From Litomosoides sigmodontis (taxonomy: Eukaryota; Nematoda; Chromadorea; Rhabditida; Onchocercidae): 64,000 nt of DNA. Position numbers and translations under genes: made by a program. Every line of letters begins with the position of its first letter. Positions within the stretch are counted from its first letter, which is position 1. The notes beneath the pieces are model-generated. The model saw nothing but the letters and a program-made list of their open reading frames with translations, was not told where the DNA came from and did no database searches. Below, piece after piece: positions 46,698-61,099 of the stretch. The DNA is taken from the NCBI GenBank assembly GCA_963070105.1, contig OY718805.1, positions 310,001-374,000 on the forward strand. Direction: 5' to 3'.

Positions 46698-49600
46698 TTA
46701 ATCATCTTCCGTAATACTAGTTGACAGTTGTATCCTTAGCGGCCTTTCCTTCCTTCGTAAGATAGCAGCATCTCCGGGTTTTACAGCGCTGTCTTTGTAC
46801 CTCAGCGTACGTTTCTCTTCTTCTGTTAATTGCCGCACTTGTTCACTCGATAACCTGAAATTTAAACAAAGAAGGATCTTCAGCAATCTGGAGTAGAAGC
46901 AACCAGACAAAAAGAATGTTCTAAACCATTGATTATTGTTGTAAAACTCCAATAAAAGAAAGTAGTTGGATTTGACTCCAAAAGAAGGCAACTGTAATTT
47001 GACTGAAAGACCCTGATATCAATTTATTGTGAAATCATACTCCTGAAAAGTTTACTTAAAGTAGACAAGCTTCCCATTGAACGCTCCGCTGGATAGAGCT
47101 TCATCATTGGTGAAATTAACGTTTTCATACAAATCAACCCTGTCCTTTGCATATGGCCACTTACTCCACGCAGTAGTTGGGAATGCCTACAAAAACAGCT
47201 CGTTAAATTATGAACATTAAACTCAATTGAACTTTATTTTTAGTCGGCGAATTATATATAAGATGGCAATTTAGTAGTTGAAACCACTATTCAGTTAATC
47301 ATCTGACTTAAAATTTTTTCTATTAATAGCATGGACCAACATCGTACTTATGACAATGAATGGTCTAGGGAAGGAACCATTGACGAAATTGTTTACCTCT
47401 GACAGTAGAATCTGATCAAATGGCACGCGATAGTGAGAAGAGATTTGCTCTTTAAGAGCCACAACCTGATTGCGTTTATCTATTGGAATCATCAGTTCAA
47501 CCAAAGATGTCACTTCTGGCACTGACGATTTCCAACGTCTAACCATCACTGGATAAGATGTTGATGTGTGCATTTTTGCTCTAACAACTTCTTCATCTGC
47601 AAAAATTTGTACTATGTCATATGTATTGAAAATGAGTGCCTAAGAATTATTGTATGCTCAAGTAATTTGATTGATGCTCGTTAAATTCAGTGTTAAATTA
47701 ATTTGATGCTCGTTAAATTAAGTGTATCAAACCTGAGAGTATTTGTAAATACAAGTTTTTATTCCACTCCTGACCGCGTCGGCCGAGTTGGTCACCCAAA
47801 AACAATACCGGAGCTCCGACACCAACAATCACTTCTCGCAACCGTAACCTTTAAAATAGCAGCAACACTACATTATATCCAAAAATAACTCTAATAAAAA
47901 TATAAAAACCATATGAGCAAATAGCCACTACGATTACTGTTTGTTCGTCTGCTTTTTACAGCATTATAAATCTAGAAACATTAGCGTGGCATTTAATATT
48001 GTAATTTACTTTCAAAAACCTACTTATAGTACAGAGTAACAGCAAATCTACTTAATATCTTATCGGCACTATAAGACGGGCAAGAAAAAAAAACAAATCA
48101 GAAGCGCTCAGAAATTTTAAATACAGAGAACAATCTGATTTGCTTACTGGCTGAGGTCGTATTTTGTAGCATACACCTTTTTCATCTGCTCCTGACAGCG
48201 CGTTAATAATGTACGTATTGGCATATCTACAGTAACTGGAATACTGAACAATGTAGGCCACTTGTCGTGCTGAAATCAAAATATTTAGACATATTTTGAC
48301 AAAATAATACTTATGAACATGAATATTGCGTAGTGGTAGAATAACTTACGTCAGCATTTTCACGATCAAACCTGATAATCCGCATCATTTTCTCGTTATC
48401 TTTCAATGGCGAACGCAATTTCACTGACAGCTGTAATACAAGTTTTTGCTTCAACTCTTTTCTTCCAAAACAAGTCTATAGAACTTGAAGAAAGAAATCA
48501 TCCAAAAAGTATGTTCCCATATCACGGCTTTGAGTTTTAGCCTTTTTTCTTATTCAGATATCATAGCAATATTTCGTTAGAAAGTCTGCTGAGGACAGAG
48601 GTGGATTACAACAACGATAGGTGTATTTTACTTGACATCTGATGAACCTTACTTTACGATCTTTTCAAAAAATTAAATTAATTCATTCGTATAATATCAA
48701 TTAATATTAATACTATGACACCTTGTAAACAGCGTAGTAAGCGTCATGAATAGTTTCCGTCTCGTTAATTATGCTTTCATAACCATCAGCGTCTTCTGCA
48801 CTGTAATGCTTGAGGACAACAAATTCATTCATATCGATTCCAATTATTGCTGACAACCACTGTTTCATGTGAATTACTAGCTGACGATCGTCGACATCTA
48901 CTTCTATGTCTAAATAAACATTAACCATACAACAATTCCTCCAATTCAAAATCGAGAAAAGCATTTTTGATTAATTAATTGATAATAATAAAAGACTAAA
49001 ACTGATAACTAAAGCTCAAATCGGCTAAAGAACATATAATACAGTGTATTTTCCGTCAACATTCCCTTAAAAAGGAAGTATAAGTTCTGATATGTTCAAA
49101 CTAACCGTTACATGATTTCATTCGTGATTTTCGAAAGATAACGTCAAAACTAGACTGTGTTGTTCCAGAAATGTATGTATGAGTGCCACCCACGAGTGTA
49201 TCATCAGAAGAGCTTGCAGTACTAGCTTCAACCTCTACGGTACTTCTCTCCATTTCAAATAGCCGTTTTTGTTCCGAAGCTGCCATAACTGCGTCATATG
49301 TTCGCTGAAGAGAAAACGGATAATAACTACATGAAAGTATAAAAATTGAAGTGATTTATTCTCCCATAAAAATCGTAGGAGTCTTAGGAGTCCAAAGAGA
49401 TACGGAAAATAAATTTGCATAACAATTTACTTCATAACGGCTTATTCGATCAATAGAGGAATCCCTGGCAGTAATGTCGGTAACATCATCGCTATCAGAT
49501 ACAACCGGTGATATCATTGGAGTGCATGTAACACTTACTGAATCCATATCACCATCACCATCCTTAATTCCTATATTAAATAACACCAACAAAAACAAAT

Positions 49601-52600
49601 CGAAAACCATCAATTACATTCTCGAATGCATGCCACACACGAAGAGGGATATTAGTGTTACAGATGTAAAAGCTATAACCAATGCAACGCCAAACCTAAG
49701 ACAATGGCTTCATGAGTCGATTGCAAAGTACTTTCAGAAATTATATTACAGTATCTTGTACACTGCTCTGATCATCTTACTCATAGCATAGTACTCACCA
49801 CTACTACTATTCTTCGCTTCACGAAACAAGCAGCCATATCAAAACGAATATGACAATTTAGCTTACCTAAAAATGAGACATGAAACTTACCAAGCACAAG
49901 CCACTATTATCCTCTTCAGAAATTACTGATGATAAATGACTGCTAGCCATTGAGGGAGTTGCTTGCTTTTTCGTAAGTGTTTCTGGTATGCCTGAAGCAA
50001 GAACACTATGTAAATCAATGGCTGTTGAACAAGATCCCGAGGATGTCGTTGTGTTGTTGTCAGCAGGCACACCTATCGCACTTCCTATCGGCGTTGTTGA
50101 ACGACTAGTATCATGCGAAACTGGTGGAATAATTCCAGCATGTACATAGTCATCTAAATAAGTCTAATTAAGGAACTGACATAAAATGTATTGAATGGGA
50201 TCACCGATATGAATATAAAGCATGTTTTATTTCAAACCAAGTAACTCTTCTCATCTACCGTGGAAAAACGAGCCGAGAAATATGCCCACAGAAATAAGTA
50301 ATATAGATGAACATTTCTTAGTAAGAGTTTTTTTTATACCTGGTGCAGGAAGGCTTATCATCAATATCTTTGCATGATTTCTTCTTTCCAAAAGTGCGAA
50401 CATTTTTGATTGATCAAAATCAACTTTTCGATCTTCATCTGTTGCATACCCATCTCCACCAGCGTCCACATATAACTAAATGTTCGTAAAAAGTGAGAAT
50501 GATTACTCTGAAAATGCAAAATTCCTGGCAACTTTATATGCCCACCTTAACATTTGTGACATTAAGTAAAGCTTGGGCACAGGTGAAACGGTCATCATCG
50601 AGCAACACCATTGTCGGTGATGCAGCAATTCCCTTATCAACAACCAAGCGCAGACTGTGAACCTTATCTCCACGAAGGTTGAAAATCTAGAAACAATTTA
50701 GTTTTCATAGCATTTCACAATAATTCACAGCTAAGACCGCTAATACATAGAAAGATAATACCTGTCCCAATTTCTGTTTTATCATACTCATTGTTTCATT
50801 ATCGTGATACTGCATTTGAAATGCGGGCAGGAAAGTTCCATTTTCAATGTTAAGAGTGATTAATTTTACTGTTCCAACTGATTCTTCTTCATAAATATGA
50901 TAAAACTGCCCCGTTTCAGATGATTTTACATCTAACAGAAAGTATACAATTGGACGGTATAAGCTTTTCACAGAACATGCGGGATATACTTCTTCCAGTG
51001 TCTAAAATTATCTTGTTTGCTTCGGTAATGTTCTAATTTCTTTCAATAACTTACTTATAAAATATTACTCAACAAGAATCAAGCAAACAAACTATAGCAA
51101 ACTGATCTTCATCTTCATAATGAACAAGCAATCAAAATTTAGCAAGATGAAAGTATAACAAAGGATGATATTTTTAAAAATCTGCAACGATCACCTTTTG
51201 CATTTCATTCTCCGTGAATGAACGTATAATTGAATAAGTGAAATCTTTGCACAATAGCAAGCGAACGTTAGACGCTGAAATTGAAATCTTAGCACAGAAT
51301 GCTTGAAAAACTGTGTCGTAAATTTCGGACAATTTCGCTGTATATGGGAATTTCATTGCTTCCGTTAGATTAACAACGTCTGATATGATATAAGCCCCAT
51401 TAAACATTACGTTAACCTGAAAATGAGACATAATTTTGCATCCTAACACTAACAGTAAATCACAAACATTGAAGCATTTACAGTTTACCCGATCTTCCAA
51501 GCTGTAACGCAGTTATAACACAGTAAAGCAGCTACGCAGAAACGAACACATGTAATAGTTCTAGTTGGGTTTTACCGAAACAAGCGATTCTCTATACTGC
51601 TTTTCCCGAAGCTTCTCTTCTTCCTGCTTCTCAAATCGTTTCAAGAGTTCCAAAAGATGATCAGCCAATTCACTTGTCTTCATGAATCTTGCATTCCGCT
51701 TACGATCAATCTGTAAAAAATCCGTTCCGCAAACTATTCCGTTAACAACCATTAATTTACCCCCTTTCATAACAAAAAGTGTCAAGAAATAAAAAATTTG
51801 TCCCTAAATTTGAGCAGCTTGATCATGAAAAGAAAAAAAAACCTGTCTATACATTAGCATATAAGCGTTTGTATTTCCCGATGACCAGCCACCGGAAAAC
51901 CCTCCAAAAGTACGATGAATATCTTCTATTGAAGCAGAAGTTACGCTACTGTCATTGAAGCAAAACCATTTATCCTGATCCATGTTCCTAAAAAATGCAT
52001 AAATGATGTTCTATCGGTTAAACTGTTTTATGCGTTAAAATCAAGAAAAACGCCCAACATTAGCCACATAAAGTTGGTTGCATGGCAAACAATAGTATGC
52101 AACAGGCCTTTCACAAGAATCGAAAAAAGTTAATAAGTAGAGATTCTCTTCAATGTTCACGTCATTCAATGGATATCAACAATCCAAAAGACAAGATATA
52201 AGACTCAAAACCCACTTAATATATGCAAAATAGTGGCCTCCTGAAGCACTTCCTTGATGGACCATAACCGAAAATAATTCATAGAGAAATGGACCATCTC
52301 TTTTAAGTAACATATCAACTTCTTTATCATCCAAATGACCATCGTTCTGTTCCGCACGAGACACTAAGCAATTAGGGCATTCTAACACATGTTAAACACA
52401 CTGTTGATAATTTAATCAGCAAGTTAAAAGAAAATCCTGCTCCTCATAGTTTGCAAGGCCAACAATGATCTAAGATCATCAGGTAAAACCACACAGTCGG
52501 ACGCAATGAATAAATGGATATTTCTATAAATGAATTCTTTTTCGATTTTTTTTTTTAAAAATTGTTACCGTAATCACACAAATTTGGTTTTGATGCTGTT

Positions 52601-55043
52601 GGTTCGTCTTTTTTCCTGTAACGATTAGAACATGAAGGAAAGCCCAAAGACAATTATTTCGAACACTGCCAATACAACATTATACATTTGCATAAAATAG
52701 CATACATAAATAATTTGGCCACAAAATAGAAAAATAAAGCAAAAAAAACAACCTTGGTACTGAGACTGCTGATGCCCAACTCATCTTCTTGGGCGGTTCA
52801 CTTTTTGTTGCATCATAAACGAATTCGTTCAAATTCAGTAGTGCTGGGAATGTCATCCTAAAATAATTTAACGACGTTTTGAGAAATTACCAAATTAATA
52901 GCAACATTTCCCAACATGGGTGACTAAGATGATGGCACTAAAAAACAAACAAACGTACTTGTCATTTAATTTGATGCGGTGAAGTGTGTTGCAGTCAAAA
53001 TCAAAACGTTTAAGTTGTATTGAAAGCAAATATGGAAATTTTATTATTCGCAAACCCTATAATTAATTTCAAAATGAAATTTTTTCAAAGCATTTGGCAG
53101 ATCAATGCTGCTCACCGCTAAATTAGCGTAATTTGTTAGTAAAACAGCGTTAAAGCATTTTCGAAATCTTACTTTCAATGCATTCTGCTTTCTTTTGCAT
53201 CCTTCACAGTAATATTGATTGCTTCCTTCCAGCACTTCAGGTTTGATAAACGCATGAAGTGCTTCTTCCTATAAAAGTTTATTCAACGTGGCAAATAAAT
53301 GAAATAAGTCGTTAAATAATACAAATCATATACAATACTTACCACACTTTTAAAAGCATCACTGGCACCAAACTGCTTCACTGCTAACGGCAAATCAAGA
53401 AATTCATCCTGCTTAACATTTTCCTTTTGACAAAAAAGACACTTGACAAAATCCTCCATATTACCCCTTAAAGCAGTCTTATATTATCACAAAACTTCAA
53501 ATCCACGAAGAATAGAATGCAAAACATTATTTTACCTGTAGAGCTCTTGAAAGCTGGCGTCTCCCTTGCTCCACTTTTGCTTCAGCGCATCAAACATGAT
53601 TCTACATAGCTCCTGGATATCATGTTGCTCGTAAGCTGTAAAAAAATAAAAATTTAAGTATAAGAAAACAAAGGCATATTTTAGTTTCAAGCGCTCACAA
53701 ACTGCTAAGGTACAAAATTCAATCAGCAGAAGTCAATAAGGGGGATCTGAAAATTCTTGAGGAGAAAAAAACTGGCGTTTATCAGACTTGGACTGGCAGT
53801 TCAAACACGAACATGACTGCTTACCCTCTGAATTGCTCCAACCGAAAGAAGCAGTTAAATCAATGGTTTCCAACGATTCACGATCACTGGTCTGTAGCAG
53901 TAAAAATAATTTTTGCAGCTGGCACGGAATACTTCTAGCTTCCGCAGCTTCAGAACCGGTGAATTTCCACCTATAAATAAAGCTTACAAGCATTCGCAAA
54001 GTGACGAAATACTTCGATCATGCTAATTTAATTTTTTTTACTGGAAATAAAGAATCATAACTTCTAATTGTTTAACTTACCCGTAGATTGCATTTCGGAA
54101 TTCAGGTGTCATATACAATGTTTGTATCAAAGAATTCAAATAACAAGTCATTGCCTGATTAACTAAACCAACGTAGCAATGATTGTTGTCATCTAAATTA
54201 CCCAAGGGTGCAGTTGCATCCATCGTTGGGAGAACAGGCATTGTCAATAAAGCTTCCGAATCTGCATTTGCAAATAAAATGTAAACCTGACATTTAGCAT
54301 CATTTCTAAAAATTACTATTTCAATATCTAGCTGTGCTATATTTACCGAAGCAAAAGTCCTTTGTGTAATTCGATACCGTATAAAAAAGTGTGATCTAGC
54401 CCAAATTAATTCAGAGCAAAAGAATTTAAATTAGATATCAGAGAAGATTCTTTCTAAAAATGAGTTCTTACTCAAATTAGGAGTTCCATCGGCAACTTGA
54501 TTCGAAACAGTCGAAGTAGATGGCTCACAGGACATACTTTCCGGAGGGGAGCAATTTACATCGCCACCTGTTAAACGCAACAGTAATAGGGCAGAATTTC
54601 CCAAATTCATATAATAATAAGTTTAACAACTTTGCAAAGATTTTACAGGTTAATTTTCTAAAATTTCACACGGGTTATTTCCAAATGAAAACGATCCAGA
54701 TAGAGGGATGGAAGCAAGCGTTGGAAAATTAGTCATTATAGCATCTTTTCACACGTGAATAACAGAGTTTTAAACACTATTTTTCTTTAAAGTGAAAAGC
54801 ACTAAAAACCTAAAAAAGAATTTCCAACCAGCAGACGAGGAACTATTACAGCTTATCATGATCTTTATAAACAAAATTCACTGTACCGGGCAATGATGGT
54901 CCATTAAAGATTAGAGGACATAAGCTTGTATTGAAACTACTGGAACCTGTGGTGGATGGTCTGATATAATTTGAAGTCGTACCACTTTGTTCCCGCAGCG
55001 TCTTGCAACCATGTCGACGTTTACTTGATGTTCCTTTTGACAT
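46698..55043 (-). CDS. USP47: Ubiquitin C-terminal hydrolase, USP47 type, complete, about 23 exons
   Basis: Cysteine protease that removes ubiquitin; human USP47 stabilises DNA polymerase beta and other targets. Exon 1 (55043-54887) starts [12 protein letters not shown] and splices in phase to 54567. The catalytic domain follows: Cys box [20 protein letters not shown] (54.2 kb), QHDIQELCR (53.6 kb), a zinc-finger-like [12 protein letters not shown] (53.2 kb), [18 protein letters not shown] (53.0 kb), His box [18 protein letters not shown] (52.2 kb) and WFCFNDSSV, then NAYMLMYR (51.9 kb). The long C-terminal half has ubiquitin-like segments (51.4-47 kb), an acidic/Ser-rich linker (50.1-49.4 kb) and the conserved end [16 protein letters not shown]...RPLRIQL (46857-46698), which matches the USP47 C-terminus. 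All catalytic residues are present. Met55043 is the first ATG of the exon. A few exon borders in the linker are approximate. Confidence 0.92.
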
Positions 55044-55079
55044 CACAGCCAATTACTTCGCTGTTGATAAATCTTATTC

Positions 55080-58000
55080 AACAGCACTCAACTGCAAAAC
55101 TAGAGATACTCATTTTTAAACCACAAATCTACAGTTATTGCATTATTAGCCCAACCCTCGTCTCATACCCAAAGCGCATCTATATTCGACATTCTGAAAA
55201 AGCATCGGAAAATACTGCGCCACATGCTCCGAAACAAACCATATTGGAACAGCATTTCTACGTCCTGCCAAAGCATAAAGCATAGTGAACTAAACAACTA
55301 AGCAAACTTCGATCAAAGGACAGTTGGCGTCCAGGTAAACTTGAGTAATATTCAATTATCCATTAGCTTTTTCTTTTATAGCACATAGAGGAAAAAAAAC
55401 AGAAGGTCAAAATTGTGTCTGATATACAAGATGACGTTACGATCTTCGTATTTGTTGATATGCATCTATTACGGCGAAATGTATGTCTCTTGCCCACTCT
55501 TAAATACCGTCCCTCTGAAGTGATTCTTGAAGAGCTAATTTTCAAGCTGTGCACTTCTCGCTTCGCAGTTACATGTTGTATTAACATAAAGCCTCTTACA
55601 TGAAATTCTCTCCTAAAACGCTTCCTAACTCAGTACACTTACCTAGCCAACTTAAACAATAACCCCGATCTCCGGCATACAGCAGCAATAACGCAATTCA
55701 ACAGAAGCGCAACCTTGGACATTATGCTACACAAATTATCCATTGCGTGGGTGACACTAATGTTTATTGAACACACACAGATATCAGTGACGTGAAGAAG
55801 GGCGATGATTTGCCAGGACGAGATATGTCTAGTGGCTGTAATCCACAAAGCAAAACTTATGAAAACAAGTTTGAATATTGCCACTAGACTTTCAGTTCAT
55901 TCAGAACATAGCACGATTTCCCATGATGACGTAACTCACTTTGATGTCCTCACAAATATCCGTTAAATCAGTGGGCCTGTCGTGCCGCTGCCGTTACTGT
56001 CATTACGATAAGAAATAAGGGTATTTTCATCCCTCTCTAAGCTTCTAAGCTTATGGATATTGGGTTGGGAAGAATTTTTATGTGAACTGATTCAATCACC
56101 GTTTTCTAATCTTACATTCAACATACGGTCTACTTACGTGAATGAACTACGATAGACAACAAATTTGCCCACCCAGCAACTCATCTATTCTACGTTACCC
56201 GTGCTGTTCCCTAGCATTGTCCAAAGAAAAAAGAAGTAAATGTTGTTCAACGGAGTGAGTTATTATCCGTCGTGCGAGGAACAACAACTCCTCAGTTATT
56301 CAATGTGTGGAGGAACGAGGTGAAAGGCAGAAAAAATAATTAAAAATGGGAAGGAACAGGCCTTAATCCCCACTCAGCATAGTCGTCCCCGTCCAAGCGA
56401 TGCCGTCGAGGAGTGGAGAAGAGCGCTTTTTGTCAAATGACGAAGAAATAGGCCATCAGAACGAATTGAGAAAAGACTTTCTTCTTCATTGTTCTTTCTA
56501 GGGGATTCAAAATGATTGGTAAAAAGCTTAAAAGATTAGTTAATGGGATGCCTGTCGTCTGATCAGCTTTTATCCCCAGCCTTTAAATAAAGAAATGTAT
56601 ATATGTAGGTGCTAGAAGAAACTGTCCAATTACTCGATTCATTTTCTATAAAACAAAAGTATTTGATTGAAACCAAATTTGTCAATCAATTTATTCTGAC
56701 CAATTTCTTGGACCGAATTGTAAGAAACGCTGGAAACTTCGAAGAAACAAATAAGATTCAGTTGTTAAAATTCAAGATTTCCTGTGTCCCACAGCGACTT
56801 CTATTTCTTCTTTTGCTGTTTCATTTTGATGTCGCGTAATTCGATTTTTGTTGCAAAAAAATAAAGTTGCAAAATAATTTTAATGTGAAAGCAAAGGGGC
56901 TTCCAAGTCAAAAAAGATTACATGGAATAATATCCAAGATTGCTGAAATGGGAAGTAAGCTTCCAGTTCATTTAATTTCGATAGGAAACAATTTTTCCTT
57001 GAAAATGGTGCGGACATGAAAGAAACCACCCAACCTAATGAAATGTGTTGGATTCTATTGCATTGAGCGAATGTCTGAGCAGTGCTTCCTCTCTTTCCCT
57101 TCACATAAAATTTGCCTTTCGCTTGGGCGCACATCCTTAAGATCTCTTAAGTGCCTTCTAAATCCCCTCACAGCTTTTCCTCTATGAACACAATAAACCT
57201 TGTTAATTTTAAGCATCGCAGGCGTTCCATATTGCATAATGATGCTGCGAGCTGGAAGTATGCAAGGCCAAATGAAACCGATCGGAATAGTACTAAAGAC
57301 TGGCATCTGTAACTTGCAATCACGAAAAATTCATTGATCAGGAGAGCATCATGAACATCAACATAATTGTGACAACGTGCAATGATGGTCATTTCAGCAT
57401 TTGGAAACTTAATATCTTGAAGGAATAATAAAATCATCCGTTTCTGAATCATATTCATCGCTATTCTGTTTCTTATGATCGATCGAAAAAAAACAGAAAA
57501 AAGACGAAACATAAAAACCATAAAGAGAAAACATTCAGTTGGTTAGCTCGTGTTAAATGATTCTATATGAAGAAAGCCTCATCACACTGGCGATTTCTTA
57601 ATCTGTTACTATCGAACTTCTACAACAGTACTGCATATAGTGCTAAAGTCGTATTGCCTTATTTTGACAAGATGCACATAACTCATGCTTACACTGGATC
57701 TTCCCTTCCATGGTACCAAAAATAACCTCTCCTTGAATAAAATTAGAAGGTAGTACCTGTTCCTATTCCGGTTCCTTATAGTAGATTAAACTTTCATTAA
57801 AAGGAAGCAATGAAAGCTGAATTTGAATTTGTGGAAACTTGTGATTCAATATCGCATTCAACGTAAATGTATAAGTTCTGCAACTCCGATGTAAATTATT
57901 AAACCAATAAGCATCTACACAACGAGTTGTTATTAGGCACGCATTCATTTTTTAGAAATAAACTTATAATTTTCATGACGATGTTTATAGTAGAACACTT

Positions 58001-58150
58001 TGACGGTGGTGATCGTATTGAGTAAAGCCATTCATACCGATGATACTTTATCTAGGGATGCACATGGGGAAACAGCAGATCTTTATTGGAAATGTTCGTT
58101 GGAAATGATGTAACATACGATTTCAAACAATTGAACGAAAATAAGCTTAA
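55080..58150. other. Intergenic region upstream of the USP47-like gene
   Basis: It contains the 5' flank of the deubiquitinase (G+C-richer around 55.9-56.5 kb) and the 3' flank of the endonuclease IV gene. Two overlapping minus-strand frames (57168-57521 and 57055-57306) and a plus-strand frame (56609-56839) look mildly protein-like, but no family is recognised. Confidence 0.45.
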
Positions 58151-58153
58151 ATT

Positions 58154-61083
58154 CTACATAAGTGGAAAGAATGATCTGATATCATTCTTATGCTCTTTTA
58201 TTGATTCGCCACTCAATGAATGATACAAACGGATCATTTCTTCTGCATAGTTCCCTTCTGGTGTTTCCAGGATCATTGGTAAACCATCGAACCGTGGATC
58301 AGACATAAGGTGACGAAAAGCTGCCATTTTCAACTTACCTTTACCAATATTTGCATGACGGTCTAATCTCGAGCCAAGATCACCTAAATTTACTGTACCG
58401 GATTTACCACAAAACATACCTGAATTTCTTTTTCAGTTTAGTGAGTCTTTGAATGATGATAAAATAGCACATCAGGCATGAAGATGGCACGATTTCCTTT
58501 AAATGACTGTAATTTTATGAATAGACTCCCACCAGTATTCGTTCCTTAAAAATTGATTTAACATTTACCCATAGAATCATTAATATGAAAGGCGCGGAGA
58601 TACTGAAGGCCGACACTATTCTCGAATTCAGTGAAAGTTTCTTTATACCTGTCTCCCGACCGTATGTCATAACCTAAATTTAGTAGTGCGAGTGCTGATA
58701 GCGATAGCTGAAGACTTTAAAATCTTTATTATTCTACAGAAATATCCAACTCAAAGGATTAAGCAGAATTAAAAGCTAGCGGAATAGAACTTCAAAAATA
58801 AAAGTGAATATTTTATGCCGAATTAGCAATTTTTATGAAAACTGTTGAGGTTCTTTTTGAACATAAGAAACTTGGAATAGTAAAAAATTGGTTGAACACA
58901 GTCGAAGTTCAACATAGTCAAATTCTAGAAACTTACCATCAAGTATATTCATGATCTGTGTTTAGTCTTACAGTTACAAGCAAGCTGAACCTGAGCATTA
59001 CAAAGTGAACAATATCCTCCGTTATGTGCTTCATTTATATGTGCATTTATACAGAGGATAAAGAAGGTTTGGGTACTACATTTTAGTACAGATCTGGTAA
59101 CGCACTAGTTATAGATAATACAACAAATCTTGCAAAAAATACAAAAAATTAAAATATAATTTTCATTGCTGAATTATAATCAGGTTGTTTAATAACAAAC
59201 TATTAAGCTTTTTTCAATAATAAATTGTTAATAAATTGCTAAGTTTAAATCTGTAGAAATGTTATGAAACTGACCCGCAGCAAAAATGTGACATGTATCA
59301 AAGCACACTCCTATTCGCTTCTTATTTTTGACCAAGCTGATGATTTGCTGTAGTTCTTCGAACTTTCCACCAACCGTATTTCCTTGACCAGCCATCGTTT
59401 CAATCACTAAGAAAAAATTTCTTACAAAAAAATGTGACAAAGTGTAAAAAAAAAAGTTGAACATTTCAACAAATTATTTAGATAAGAAAATAAGCAAAAA
59501 CGGTTTCCGCGTTTGCGTTTTAAAACGTTTTACGTGCTTCTTACAATCTCTTTCCTATCAAAATGTAATTTCAGCAATTCGTCAGAAACAAAATATCAAA
59601 AACAAACAAATTGTAATATATTCAGTATGGTCTATAACATAATTCAAAGTAGAAGCAATTGTCTTGATGCATTCTTCACGTGTACATTTTCCTGCTGTAG
59701 ATCCTAAAAATTAGTTATTAACTGTAGAATAGGGTGCAACATAAAACAAAACGGGTAGAAAACGGTTATCATATTGCACATATCTTTTCTAGAATCGTAT
59801 AGTTTTGGTCCCAAAACCACTTTTCCTGCCTAAAACGTCCGACTCAATAACAATGATTATTGTCATGAAAATAAGACAGTCAAAAGCCGTATTTTAAAGT
59901 TAAATAAGGAATAGAACCAATGCACAAAAGTCCTCACTACCATAGTTAGTATTCCTGGAGTTGGGCGAAATAGTAAAAATACAGTAAACTTGAATATAAA
60001 TCCATGTTTACCAGGGTGAATATTGTAATAGACGATACCGAGCTGTTCGCACCGTTTACACTCATCTAACATGCATGTTCGAGATCGATTCAGTATTTCC
60101 GTGTCACAACTGCCACCATTTATCAAATACGAACCGTGAACAACGACTTGATCCATTGAAAATTCTAATTTCTATGGAAGAAAAAAAGAATGATCGTGAA
60201 TATGACTTTACTGAAATGTAAAACGAAGAATTCTTTTTTTACAGTGTAATGAACCAACAAACCAGCGCTACCCCTCAACACATCGCATCTCTCACACATG
60301 TTGAACAAATCTACCTGTGCGGTTTCACGAAACGCCTGCACCACCTCACTTTTTATAGGCGGACTACTCCATGAACGCTGGTTCCGGACAAAAAAAGCAA
60401 AAGAACGGCATCCAATAGATATGGCGTTGTAGAAACCTTGTTCCAAACCACCTGAAAGACATAAACATCTGAAGATTTCATCTCAACGAAATGCTTTTCA
60501 TGTACATAAGACATATTCGATTGCTTTGCTTAATATCCAGTAGATAATCCAGCTAAACAGATCTCATTGTACCTTGATTTTTTCCGGAATTTCAAGCAAA
60601 AGAATAAGGGAAACAGTACCTGCTACACTGACGTGCGCTCCCAGCATCTTCTTGGATCCAGCAGCGGCTTCCATTACTTTCTGCGCAATAGGATATATCG
60701 ATGAACTGTCCTCTTTAGAAATTATATAAGATGAATATTTTCGCTCTGACACTGCAGAGTACCCTGAAATATAGTTACATATAGATTAAAATGACCTTGC
60801 TGGCAGAACAGCCAACAACATATAAAGTTCTCCATCTTTAAAGTACTAAATATTTCAACTCCTACTAATGACAAGGATTAGTCAATCGCAATACAGTAAA
60901 ATATACACCTGAGTTAGTCATTGCCGCTCTCACGTCAGTAATGTCCTGCTTCGTTTCACTGGTGAAACCTCTTACATTTGTCGACTTCCTATTTCTCGTT
61001 CTACGAGTGTTATCGCGCTCAGTCGAATTTGTAGTCTTCCTTGACTTAGCTCGGGTAGACTTCCACTTAAACATCTCTTCCAT
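58154..61083 (-). CDS. apn-1: AP endonuclease IV (APN-1 type), complete, 8 exons
   Basis: Metal-dependent enzyme that incises abasic sites and cleans 3' blocks in base-excision repair. Exons 61083-60909, 60763-60620, 60451-60315, 60171-60012, 59703-59608, 59406-59275, 58673-58569 and 58383-58154 join in phase to 392 aa. An N-terminal extension rich in Lys/Arg ([20 protein letters not shown]) suggests nuclear or mitochondrial targeting. The TIM-barrel core shows the family metal ligands: [33 protein letters not shown] (catalytic Glu), [33 protein letters not shown] and MILETPEGN. All zinc-site His, Asp and Glu positions known from E. coli Nfo appear conserved. Exon 5 must extend to 59608 (gtttgt donor) to keep frame, giving a loop that aligns well with Nfo. 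The first exon is preceded by a gttttatag acceptor, so an upstream untranslated exon or spliced leader is likely. Confidence 0.94.
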
Positions 61084-61099
61084 GCAATCGGTTTCACCC

